Part shown: positions 56,264 to 64,000 of the stretch, piece by piece
Layout: every line of letters begins with the position of its first letter
How positions within the stretch are numbered: position 1 is the stretch's first letter
NCBI RefSeq assembly: GCF_900564155.1
Contig: NZ_LS999839.1
Location: 2,415,097 to 2,479,096, forward strand
Direction: 5' to 3'
Length of the DNA stretch: 64,000 nucleotides
Source of the DNA: Pedobacter schmidteae
GTDB taxonomy: Bacteria; Bacteroidota; Bacteroidia; Sphingobacteriales; Sphingobacteriaceae
Notes under the pieces: generated by a model
The model's database searches: none
What the model saw: the letters and a program-made list of their open reading frames with translations, nothing else
Told to the model about the DNA's origin: nothing
Translations under genes and position numbers: made by a program

Positions 56264-56347
56264 TTACAGCGCCTTGTCCTTCTGAAGAATCAGAAGAATA
56301 ATCAGGTTAATAATGACATTGACTTGTGCTGTAATTGAATGGTTCAT
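56264..56347 (-). CDS. ilv-leu operon leader peptide (27 residues)
   Basis: A 27-codon ORF starts MNHSITAQ; residues 9-21 are VNVIINLIILLIL, where 11 of 13 are Ile, Leu or Val; it ends QKDKAL. It lies directly upstream of the terminator at 56209-56236 and the ilvE start. A CTTCTG/CAGAAG hairpin (56279-56284 with 56291-56296) falls within the Leu/Ile codons and could act as a pause or 1:2 structure. When Ile-, Leu- or Val-tRNA is short, a ribosome stalled there would leave GGCGCT free to pair with the first arm of the terminator. A ribosome that reaches the stop would cover it. This is inference from sequence; it fits classical attenuation as in enterobacterial ilv operons. I saw no exact promoter box upstream. 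Confidence 0.85.
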   Translation of the reverse strand: MNHSITAQVNVIINLIILLILQKDKAL

Positions 56348-56722
56348 CTTACTGTTTATTTGTTGTTGCTTTATAAATCCAATTTAGTTGTTGCTATTTA
56401 AAGTATCAATAGCTGGATGAAAATAATTGAAAAAAAATATAATTCTTTATTTTTTAATTTTATTAGATTTTAATTTGTTATTATTTGGTTTTTTGGTATG
56501 TTAATTGGATGCTTCTATACCAAATATGATTTCGGTATTCGGTATGGTTGTTATGCCTGCATTGTATTTTTTGTTAAATTCTTCCTAAAACTGAGCTGAC
56601 TCTCAAAAAAGTTGATCGAAATCATGTTTTATTGGTTAAAATGTTTAGTGTTTTAAAGTGGTTCTCATTCTCAGTTTTTCTGTAGTAGTTATTGTCTTTT
56701 TGTTTTCAAGAGCGTTACGTAA
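56348..56722. other. AT-rich gap upstream of the ilv leader
   Basis: I see no supportable gene here. It must hold the ilv-leu promoter, but no exact TAnnTTTG box is visible on the minus strand; GATACTTTAA near 56395-56405 is the nearest candidate. The rest is low-complexity A/T. Confidence 0.4.
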
Positions 56723-56793
56723 TTTATCTCAGGATCATGTACTTGTACGATTGTCTTTCTCTTGAGAGATCCTGAGATAAACTCAGGATGACG
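56723..56793. repeat. Dispersed palindromic element, copy D, with an extra inverted half
   Basis: The core 56764-56793 reads GAGAGATCCTGAGATAAACT and on to CAGGATGACG, as in copies A and C. A 14-bp inverted partner, TTTATCTCAGGATC at 56723-56736, pairs with 56768-56781, so two half-elements face each other. Confidence 0.7.
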
Positions 56794-56813
56794 AAGTACA
56801 AAAAATACAGCTC

Positions 56814-56847
56814 AAAAAAAAGCCCTTTGAAATTTCAAAGGGCTTTT
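56814..56847 (-). terminator. Terminator of the atpD-atpC operon
   Basis: AAAAGCCCTTTGAAA pairs perfectly with TTTCAAAGGGCTTTT (56818-56847), and on the minus strand a run of eight T follows. It ends the atpDC transcript before the ilv promoter region. Confidence 0.92.
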
Positions 56848-56867
56848 CAATATTGTATGATAAAATA

Positions 56868-57110
56868 TTAAGCAACCCCTTCGGCCAAAACAATAATTTT
56901 GTTTTTTAGGACCTCAACGACACCACCTTTAATAATAAAGGTATCTTCGCCGGTTTTGCTTTTAATAATTACCGGACCATCTTCCAAAGTAGAAATAATA
57001 GGAGCATGGTCTTTCAAAATCTGGAAAGAGCCCATTGTTCCCGGTACAGTAACTGCTGTTACCTCGCCTTCAAAAACTTTCTTGTCTGGTGTTAATATTT
57101 CTAGTGTCAT
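56868..57110 (-). CDS. atpC: F1 ATP synthase epsilon subunit
   Basis: This 80-residue epsilon subunit is part of the rotor stalk of F1 and can inhibit ATP hydrolysis. The beta-sandwich domain is clear: LEILTPDKKVFEGEVTAVTV, then PGTMGSFQILKDHAPIISTL and FIIKGGVVEVLKNKIIVLAE (each a part). The C-terminal helical hairpin of longer epsilon subunits is absent, as often in Bacteroidota. It lies downstream of atpD, separated by a 127-base spacer made of repeats. Confidence 0.95.
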   Translation of the reverse strand: MTLEILTPDKKVFEGEVTAVTVPGTMGSFQILKDHAPIISTLEDGPVIIKSKTGEDTFIIKGGVVEVLKNKIIVLAEGVA

Positions 57111-57118
57111 TGTTTTAG

Positions 57119-57230
57119 TATTTAGTAGTTAGCTATTAGTATTTAGATATTGGTATTTAGTAGTTAGCTATTAGTATTTAGATGTAAGTCTTAAGCAAGA
57201 GGTATTCATCTAAATACTAACTACTAAATA
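57119..57230. repeat. TATTTAG-type direct and inverted repeats, locus 2
   Basis: A 30-base unit, TATTTAGTAGTTAGCTATTA then GTATTTAGAT, is present twice without change (57119-57148 and 57154-57183). A 23-base inverted relative lacking 7 bases lies at 57208-57230. It fills the atpD-atpC spacer and matches locus 1 at 50939-51072. Confidence 0.8.
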
Positions 57231-57237
57231 CCAACTA

Positions 57238-58758
<1,521 letters not shown>

Positions 58759-58810
58759 TTATAAATATCAAATTGTTAAAGCCCCTTTTACAAGCCTACA
58801 ATTCGGTTTG

Positions 58811-58818
58811 CAAAGTTA
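58811..58818 (-). promoter_or_regulatory. Candidate -7 promoter box of atpD-atpC
   Basis: TAACTTTG on the minus strand followed by C is an exact TAnnTTTG match, 71 bases before the atpD ATG. No good TTTG stands 19-21 bases upstream, so the -33 element is weak or absent. Confidence 0.5.
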
Positions 58819-58956
58819 AAATTTTTATACAAGAATTACATATATAAATAAAAAGTTTTTCAACAGTTTTTAAAATGGTAATTTAGCAGGGAGCGCAACG
58901 CCTTAAAATCTTAGCTTATAAGGCCTGAATGTGGCTTAGAAAGAAAATCTACGCAT

Positions 58957-59862
58957 ATGAAATCAGTGTTGGTAACGGGCAGCAATGGCCTTTTAGGACA
59001 GAAAATAACGGAACGACTGCTGGAAACAAAGCAGTTTAATTTAATCGCAACCTCAAAAGGTCGTAATCGTTTTCCTGTTGAAGCAGGCTATACTTATGCT
59101 GAAATGGACATACTTGATCCGGAAAATGTTAAAACCGTTGTGGAAAAATATCAGCCTGATGCTATTATTCACACTGCTGCCATGACCAATGTGGATACCA
59201 GTGAGGCCGAAAAAGAACAGGCATATCTGTTAAATGTAGAGGCTGTAAAAACGCTGATTTCAATTTGTGAGGAACACAATATTCAGTTGGTTCACCTATC
59301 TACGGATTTTATATTTGATGGTGCCAACGGACCTTATGATGAAGTGGCTGCACCCAATCCTTTAAGTTATTATGGCGTCACTAAGTTGCAGGCCGAGGAG
59401 GTGATCAAAAATTCTACCTGTCGCTGGGCCATTATGCGTACCATTCTGGTATATGGTATTGTAGATGACATGAGTCGGAGCAATATTGTACTTTGGGCAA
59501 AGGGTGCTTTGGCAAAAGGAGATCCAATAAATGTGGTGAACGATCAGTGGAGAATGCCTACGCTGGCCGAAGATCTGGCCGATTGTTGTTTATTGGCTGT
59601 AGAAAAAGACGCCAGGGGCGTTTACAATGCTTCAGGGAAAGATATGATGAGTATTGTAGAACTGGTACGCCGGGTAGCCGATTACTGGCAGTTGGATAAA
59701 AGCCTGATTAAAGAGATTAGTTCTGAAAGTTTGAACCAGATTGCCAGAAGACCTGTAAAAACAGGATTTGTGTTGGATAAGACGATGGCAGATTTGGGGT
59801 ATAAGCCCCGCAGTTTTGCTGAAGGATTGGCCTTGGTTGATGCGCAGTTGCGTGCTAAATAA
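58957..59862 (+). CDS. SDR-family reductase, RmlD-like (dTDP-4-dehydrorhamnose reductase type)
   Basis: This 301-residue extended SDR protein has a nucleotide-binding TGSNGLLGQKI at 7-17, HTAAMTNVD, the active-site LSTDFIFDG (Asp117) and the catalytic pair Tyr139/Lys143 in YYGVTK. The late YNASGKDMMSIVELVRRVA region is like RmlD substrate-binding proteins. No other dTDP-sugar genes are near, so a role in rhamnose synthesis is unproven; related proteins include MAT2B-like oxidoreductases. Its stop is 3 bases from that of the convergent sigma gene. Confidence 0.85.
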   Translation: MKSVLVTGSNGLLGQKITERLLETKQFNLIATSKGRNRFPVEAGYTYAEMDILDPENVKTVVEKYQPDAIIHTAAMTNVDTSEAEKEQAYLLNVEAVKTLISICEEHNIQLVHLSTDFIFDGANGPYDEVAAPNPLSYYGVTKLQAEEVIKNSTCRWAIMRTILVYGIVDDMSRSNIVLWAKGALAKGDPINVVNDQWRMPTLAEDLADCCLLAVEKDARGVYNASGKDMMSIVELVRRVADYWQLDKSLIKEISSESLNQIARRPVKTGFVLDKTMADLGYKPRSFAEGLALVDAQLRAK

Positions 59863-59865
59863 ATG

Positions 59866-60456
59866 CTATTTCAGAAACAACCAACCCAATAAAATACTGT
59901 AGGAGATTCCGGATTCCTTAAACTGTTGCCTCAGATTCTTTAAGGCTTCTACCAAATGGTTGTTTACGGTATGCCTGGAAATTTTTAGTTTGGCCGCAAT
60001 TTCTTCATGACTAAGCCCTTCGTACCGGCTCATTTTAAACACAAGCTGCTGCTGCTTTGGAAGCTTGGCTACAGACAGATCTGTAAATTCCTGTAAATCG
60101 GCTAGCAACACCGCTTCTTCAGTTTCGTTGTGTGCTTCGCTGAGGTCGTGCCAAAGTTTCTCACGCGCGGCAACGGCCGTTGCTGCATTTCGAAGTGCAT
60201 TTAATGTTAGCCGCCTGGCAATGGTGTACAGATAAGGGTCAAGGGGGAAGTTGATATCCAGCTGTTGCCGGTTTGTCCAAAGACTGATCAATGTTTCCTG
60301 CACAATTTCCTGGCTCAATTCTTTGTTTTTTAGAAAGCGCCATGCAAAACTATAGAGTTTGTTTTTGTAGGTATCGTAAACGATGGCAAATACGGATTCT
60401 TCGCTGTTACGAAGTCCCAATATAAGTTTAGTTTCACTATGTATTTGCCCTTCCAT
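59866..60456 (-). CDS. ECF RNA polymerase sigma factor, divergent from its FecR
   Basis: The product is an ECF sigma factor of about 196 residues from the ATG at 60456 (MEGQIHSETKLILGLRNSEE); an in-frame ATG at 60507 adds 17 residues that do not look like sigma. Region 2 runs from FAIVYDTYKNKLYSFAWRFL to LSQEIVQETLISLWTNRQQ and region 4 is LPKQQQLVFKMSRYEGLSHE (20 residues) then EIAAKLKISRHTVNNHLVEA. The next gene to the right, on the plus strand, is FecR, so the pair is divergent. The other complete sigma-FecR pairs here are co-directional. Confidence 0.93.
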   Translation of the reverse strand: MEGQIHSETKLILGLRNSEESVFAIVYDTYKNKLYSFAWRFLKNKELSQEIVQETLISLWTNRQQLDINFPLDPYLYTIARRLTLNALRNAATAVAAREKLWHDLSEAHNETEEAVLLADLQEFTDLSVAKLPKQQQLVFKMSRYEGLSHEEIAAKLKISRHTVNNHLVEALKNLRQQFKESGISYSILLGWLFLK

Positions 60457-60592
60457 TACCCGGTTTATTTCACCGATGCAAGGTAAAAATAACTCAGCAA
60501 TTTGCATTTAGATAATTAAAATAAAAAAAAATACGTTTTAACTAGTTATACTTTGCGGCTGGCGTGTATTACCAGTATCATCACAATATAAT

Positions 60593-61798
60593 ATGACATC
60601 AAAACAGAACTTCAATAAATCAAGGATACATCAATTACTTGTTGCTTATGTTAGTAATAATATATCGCAGGCGGATTTTACTGAGTTAATGGACGATGTG
60701 GAAGCAGCTAAGCACAATGATGAATTAGATGCATTTATGCAGCAGGTATGGGACGCGCAGCCGGTTAGTCAGTCTTTTACCGAAACAGAATCTGGTTTGA
60801 TGTACCGGCAAATTTTAGATGACCAACGGTTTAGCGCTCCTGTAAAAAGAAAACCTCCTGTTTATAAAATGTGGTATGGAATTGCTGCCAGTTTTATTTT
60901 GATCAGTTTAACAGCAGTTTTACTATTCAGGTACACTTCAAACCCGTCAGGTAGTATTTTTTCAAAAAATCAGATCATGAATGATGTGGCGCCAGGCAGC
61001 AACAAAGCGATACTGACTTTGGGCGACGGCAGTAAGGTGATGTTAACCGGCCAGCCTAACGATTCCATTATGAAAAAGGCGGGTTATCTGGTCAAAGCTG
61101 CCAGCGGAGAACTCATTTATGAAAAGTCGGCCAGGCCACTATCTCAGGTGCTTTATAATGCCATTGAAACCCCGCGGGGTGGTCAGTACCAGGTGGTGCT
61201 TCATGATGGCACCCGGGTTTGGTTAAACAGCGCTTCGGTGCTGAGATACCCTGAAAACTTTGCCGGTCAGAAGAATCGTTTGGTAGAGTTAACGGGCGAA
61301 GCCTATTTTGAAGTGGCACATAACGGTAAGCAGCCCTTTATTGTTAAAACACCTCAACAGGAAGTCACAGTTCTGGGAACGCATTTCAATATCAACAGCT
61401 ACACTGATGAGACTGAAACCAAAACTACCTTATTGCAGGGGTCTGTTCGCGTTGCAAATACGAGAGATAAAAATGCGGGGAATAATGTAACTTTGTTACC
61501 TGGCCAGCAGGCAGTTTTAAAAGGGGACCAGTTTAGTTTACATGCAGTTGATACCGATGCAGAAACAGCCTGGAAAAACGGTTATTTTATATTTAAAAAT
61601 GAAGATCTGCCTAGTATCATGCGTAAAATAGCCAGATGGTATGATTTAGATGTGGTTTATCACGAAGATATTATCGCCAAGCGATATGAAGGCTCTGTTT
61701 CGCGATTTAAAAATGTTGCAGAAGTACTTAGGATATTTGAACTAACAAATGGGATTCACTTTAAACTTGAAGGAAGGAGGCTTACCGTTATGCCCTGA
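60593..61798 (+). CDS. FecR-family anti-sigma factor
   Basis: The product is a 401-residue anti-sigma factor. The cytoplasmic part is about 90 residues (LLVAYVSNNISQADFTELM), a membrane helix lies at about 92-113 (MWYGIAASFILISLTAVLL), then the FecR domain (YQVVLHDGTRVWLNSASVL; GEAYFEVAHNGKQPF; VLGTHFNINSYTDE) and a DUF4974-like end with RWYDLDVVYHED. It is divergent from the sigma gene and is followed by an STN-type SusC. The shared upstream region holds TATACTTTGC at about 60548-60557, one base away in spacing from the TAnnTTTG box. Confidence 0.95.
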   Translation: MTSKQNFNKSRIHQLLVAYVSNNISQADFTELMDDVEAAKHNDELDAFMQQVWDAQPVSQSFTETESGLMYRQILDDQRFSAPVKRKPPVYKMWYGIAASFILISLTAVLLFRYTSNPSGSIFSKNQIMNDVAPGSNKAILTLGDGSKVMLTGQPNDSIMKKAGYLVKAASGELIYEKSARPLSQVLYNAIETPRGGQYQVVLHDGTRVWLNSASVLRYPENFAGQKNRLVELTGEAYFEVAHNGKQPFIVKTPQQEVTVLGTHFNINSYTDETETKTTLLQGSVRVANTRDKNAGNNVTLLPGQQAVLKGDQFSLHAVDTDAETAWKNGYFIFKNEDLPSIMRKIARWYDLDVVYHEDIIAKRYEGSVSRFKNVAEVLRIFELTNGIHFKLEGRRLTVMP

Positions 61799-61828
61799 CT
61801 CATACTAAACTATAACGGTAACTAAAGC

Positions 61829-61872
61829 AACCGGAAGTGATTGGACCCACTCCCGGTTAAAATCAGGTTACC
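61829..61872 (+). promoter_or_regulatory. Hairpin and CAGGTTACC tail in the FecR-SusC spacer
   Basis: AACCGGAAGTG (61829-61839) pairs with CACTCCCGGTT (61848-61858), with one A/C mismatch and an 8-base loop ATTGGACC. Then come AAAAT and CAGGTTACC at 61864-61872. The order and spacing repeat those at 845-890. Confidence 0.55.
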
Positions 61873-61922
61873 AATTCAATTGCCTTACACAACCATATCA
61901 ACAACCTAAACAAATCAAATGT

Positions 61923-64000
61923 ATGAAAAATTACATTCAATTGAGGCGTAAGCTACTGCTTTGCGCTTCAGGTAAACGTGTATTTAATAAACAAACAGTA
62001 ATGCGGATAAATTTAACCTGTATACTGCTCTTAATTTCGTTGATGCAAGTAGCCGCTTCAGGTTTTGCGCAACGGCTTACCTTATCGAAAAAGAACATTA
62101 CCCTCGAACAATTGTTCAGGGAAATCAAGGCCCAAAGTGGTTACGACTTTTTGTATGAACCACAGGAACTGAAATCTGCTACAAGGATCAATATTAATGT
62201 AACCGGAGCACAGCTTAAAAGTGTACTTGACGAAGCTTTTTACCGGCAGCCGCTTACCTATTCAATCGAACAGAGTACCATAGTAGTCAGAAGAAAAGAA
62301 AAGTCACTTTTTGATGCCATTGGTGATTTTTTGAACAGAATAAATATTACCGGAAAAGTAACAGATGAAAAGGGGACTCCTTTGCCGGGGGCAACGATTA
62401 AGGTGAAAAATGCCAGTAAGTCGGTCATTACAAATGCATGGGGACAGTTTCAGCTTAACGATGTAGAGCGGGGAACGGTACTCGTTGTTTCTTATATTGG
62501 CTATCAACCCAAAGAGGTTGTGGTGGGCAAAGCGGATTTTATTGCCGTTGTACTTAGCGAGTCGGCCGCCGAACTGGCCGCAGTAACTGTAGTCAGCACA
62601 GGATATCAAAGCTTGCCGAAAGAAAGAGCCACGGGTTCCTTTAGCCAGGTTAACCGTGCTGCTTTAGATCATCGTCCGGTTTCCAATTTGTCATCCGCAC
62701 TGCAGGGAATGGTGGCCGGTATGCAGGCCCTGGAAAAAGAAGATGGAAGTGTCGACTTTCTGATCAGGGGAAATACCTCTCTTTATGGTGACAATAAGCC
62801 TCTAATTGTAGTTGATGGTTTCCCGCTATCAGGAAGCGATTTTTCCGACATCAATCCTAACGACGTAGAATCTATTACCGTACTGAAGGATGCTGCTGCG
62901 GCCTCCATATGGGGTGCACGTTCGGCAAATGGGGTAATTGTAATTGTGACCAAAAGACTTAAAGGAGCAAGTAAACTGAATGTTCAGGCCAGTGCTTTCT
63001 CGAGAATCTCCAACAGGGTAGACCTGAACCAGGTGCTGACAACAGCTAGCTCTGCGGATCATGTAGCCTATGAAAGAAAAGCTTTCGAAAACAATTGGAC
63101 TTTTTTCCCTTATGCAGACTCATTTGGTGATGTCAGTAATTCGCTAACACTAGCGCAGGAATTGCTTTATGCCAATAAAAACGGAAAATTAAGTACCGCA
63201 GATATGAATGCCGGACTGGATAGACTGAGCCAGATCAATAACCGTTCGCAGATTAGCGACCTGCTAACGCAAAAGGCTATCCTGAACCAGTATAACGTAA
63301 ATATTCAGACTGGAACGGATCGCGCTAAAACTTATGCATCCGTGATGTATGAAAAAGACAAAGGCAGCTATATAAAAAATGGGTACGATCGTTTCAACCT
63401 GAATTTTAACAATGATTTTAAGATTACAAAATTTTTAGATTTTAATTTATCAGCAAATCTGCAGTACCGAAATCAGGAAACCAGCGGCGCAACGCTTCGT
63501 GAAATTTCGGAGATATCTCCTTATGAAGTGCTGTTAAATGCGGATGGTAGTTATGGAACCAATCTGAACCTTTATAACAGGGAGCAGCTGAGCCATATTC
63601 CTGTGGGTTCATTTCCCTATGCCGATTGGTCTTATAATTTGTTAAGAGAAGTGCAGGGCCGGAGCCGTAAAAATCAGGCTTTAAGTAGCCGGGTGCAGGC
63701 GGGTTTAAATCTGAAAATTGTTAAGGGGCTTACTTTCGACAGCAAATTTCAATATGAACGCGCAAAAACCGATTACGAAGAGGTGTATGACGAAAATACC
63801 TTTTACGTAAGAAGCCTGATCAACAGCATGACCAACTATGACGATGTAACCAAAACGGTTGGAAAATCATACATTCCTAAAGGAGGAATTTTAAAAGGTA
63901 AGGAATTTACACGCGCCAATGGCAGTACTTACGATCTGAACAGAGTAGATATGGAAAGCTTCCTGATTCGTAACCAGATCAATTACGTAAGACAGTTTGG
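61923..64000 (+). CDS. SusC/RagA TonB-dependent transporter with STN domain (cut by right edge)
   Basis: The frame is open from the ATG at 61923 to the window end, 692 codons. In order: an N-terminal extension (MKNYIQLRRKLLLCASGKRV), a signal at about 30-50 ending SGFAQ, an STN domain at about 51-120 (LTLSKKNITLEQLFREIKAQ), a carboxypeptidase-D-like sandwich from about 140 (ITGKVTDEKGTPLPGATIKV), a plug with VLKDAAAASIWGARSANGVI, and the first barrel strands. A variant of the usual plug motif, SIWGARS, is used. The STN domain suits FecR at 60593. A SusD gene should follow beyond the window. Confidence 0.94.
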   Translation, partial: MKNYIQLRRKLLLCASGKRVFNKQTVMRINLTCILLLISLMQVAASGFAQRLTLSKKNITLEQLFREIKAQSGYDFLYEPQELKSATRININVTGAQLKSVLDEAFYRQPLTYSIEQSTIVVRRKEKSLFDAIGDFLNRINITGKVTDEKGTPLPGATIKVKNASKSVITNAWGQFQLNDVERGTVLVVSYIGYQPKEVVVGKADFIAVVLSESAAELAAVTVVSTGYQSLPKERATGSFSQVNRAALDHRPVSNLSSALQGMVAGMQALEKEDGSVDFLIRGNTSLYGDNKPLIVVDGFPLSGSDFSDINPNDVESITVLKDAAAASIWGARSANGVIVIVTKRLKGASKLNVQASAFSRISNRVDLNQVLTTASSADHVAYERKAFENNWTFFPYADSFGDVSNSLTLAQELLYANKNGKLSTADMNAGLDRLSQINNRSQISDLLTQKAILNQYNVNIQTGTDRAKTYASVMYEKDKGSYIKNGYDRFNLNFNNDFKITKFLDFNLSANLQYRNQETSGATLREISEISPYEVLLNADGSYGTNLNLYNREQLSHIPVGSFPYADWSYNLLREVQGRSRKNQALSSRVQAGLNLKIVKGLTFDSKFQYERAKTDYEEVYDENTFYVRSLINSMTNYDDVTKTVGKSYIPKGGILKGKEFTRANGSTYDLNRVDMESFLIRNQINYVRQF

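Overview
The window looks like chromosome of a Bacteroidota member close to Pedobacter (Sphingobacteriaceae). The basis is: SusC/SusD outer-membrane pairs under ECF sigma/FecR control, AT-rich spacers almost without Shine-Dalgarno sequences, TAnnTTTG-type -7 boxes, many short lipoproteins with a Cys-Lys-Lys lipobox, and an atpD-atpC pair on its own. The genus is inferred from gene style, not from a search. I saw no rRNA, tRNA, CRISPR array or intact insertion sequence.

Layout. (1) 1-11.7 kb: the end of a FecR anti-sigma gene, a SusC/SusD pair, a large secreted zinc metalloprotease, a small lipoprotein on the other strand, a small GNAT protein and a secreted clan-D-like glycosidase. (2) 11.9-24.7 kb: a long accessory operon of sigma, FecR, SusC, SusD, DUF4843 lipoprotein, PKD-like lipoprotein, thioredoxin-like protein, retropepsin-like protease and a DUF1343/NamZ-type muramidase. 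(3) 24.7-36.1 kb: two head-to-head SusC/SusD-like_2 pairs, one led by its own sigma and FecR. (4) 36.3-39.8 kb: a PAS-LuxR regulator, paired lipoproteins, a DinB protein, a HicB-like orphan and a 25-bp palindrome. (5) 39.9-56.4 kb: one leftward branched-chain amino-acid superoperon, in transcription order leader peptide, ilvE, ilvD, ilvB, ilvN, dinB-like, ilvC, ModF-like ATPase, leuA, leuC, leuD, a second isopropylmalate/citramalate synthase, leuB and ilvA. (6) 56.8-58.8 kb: atpC and atpD. (7) 59.0-64.0 kb: an SDR reductase, then a sigma gene divergent from FecR and another SusC that runs off the right edge.

The best signal for a second look is the leader of the ilv-leu operon (56208-56347, minus strand). 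It holds a 27-codon ORF in which 11 of 13 consecutive codons are Ile, Leu or Val. A Rho-independent terminator follows, and the end of the leader ORF is complementary to the first arm of that terminator. This is the layout of classical ribosome-mediated attenuation, and it is not a line in ordinary gene calls. Other signals are a hairpin shared by the FecR-SusC spacers, a 15-bp hairpin reaching into a start codon, several dispersed palindromic repeats, and a dual ATPase with one degenerate ATP site inside the ilv-leu operon.

How the parts fit: the accessory loci would sense, bind and import outer-membrane nutrients. Two of them carry peptidases rather than the usual sugar hydrolases, which suggests protein- or peptide-derived substrates. 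The core region makes isoleucine, valine and leucine and is probably governed by charging of the matching tRNAs through the leader.
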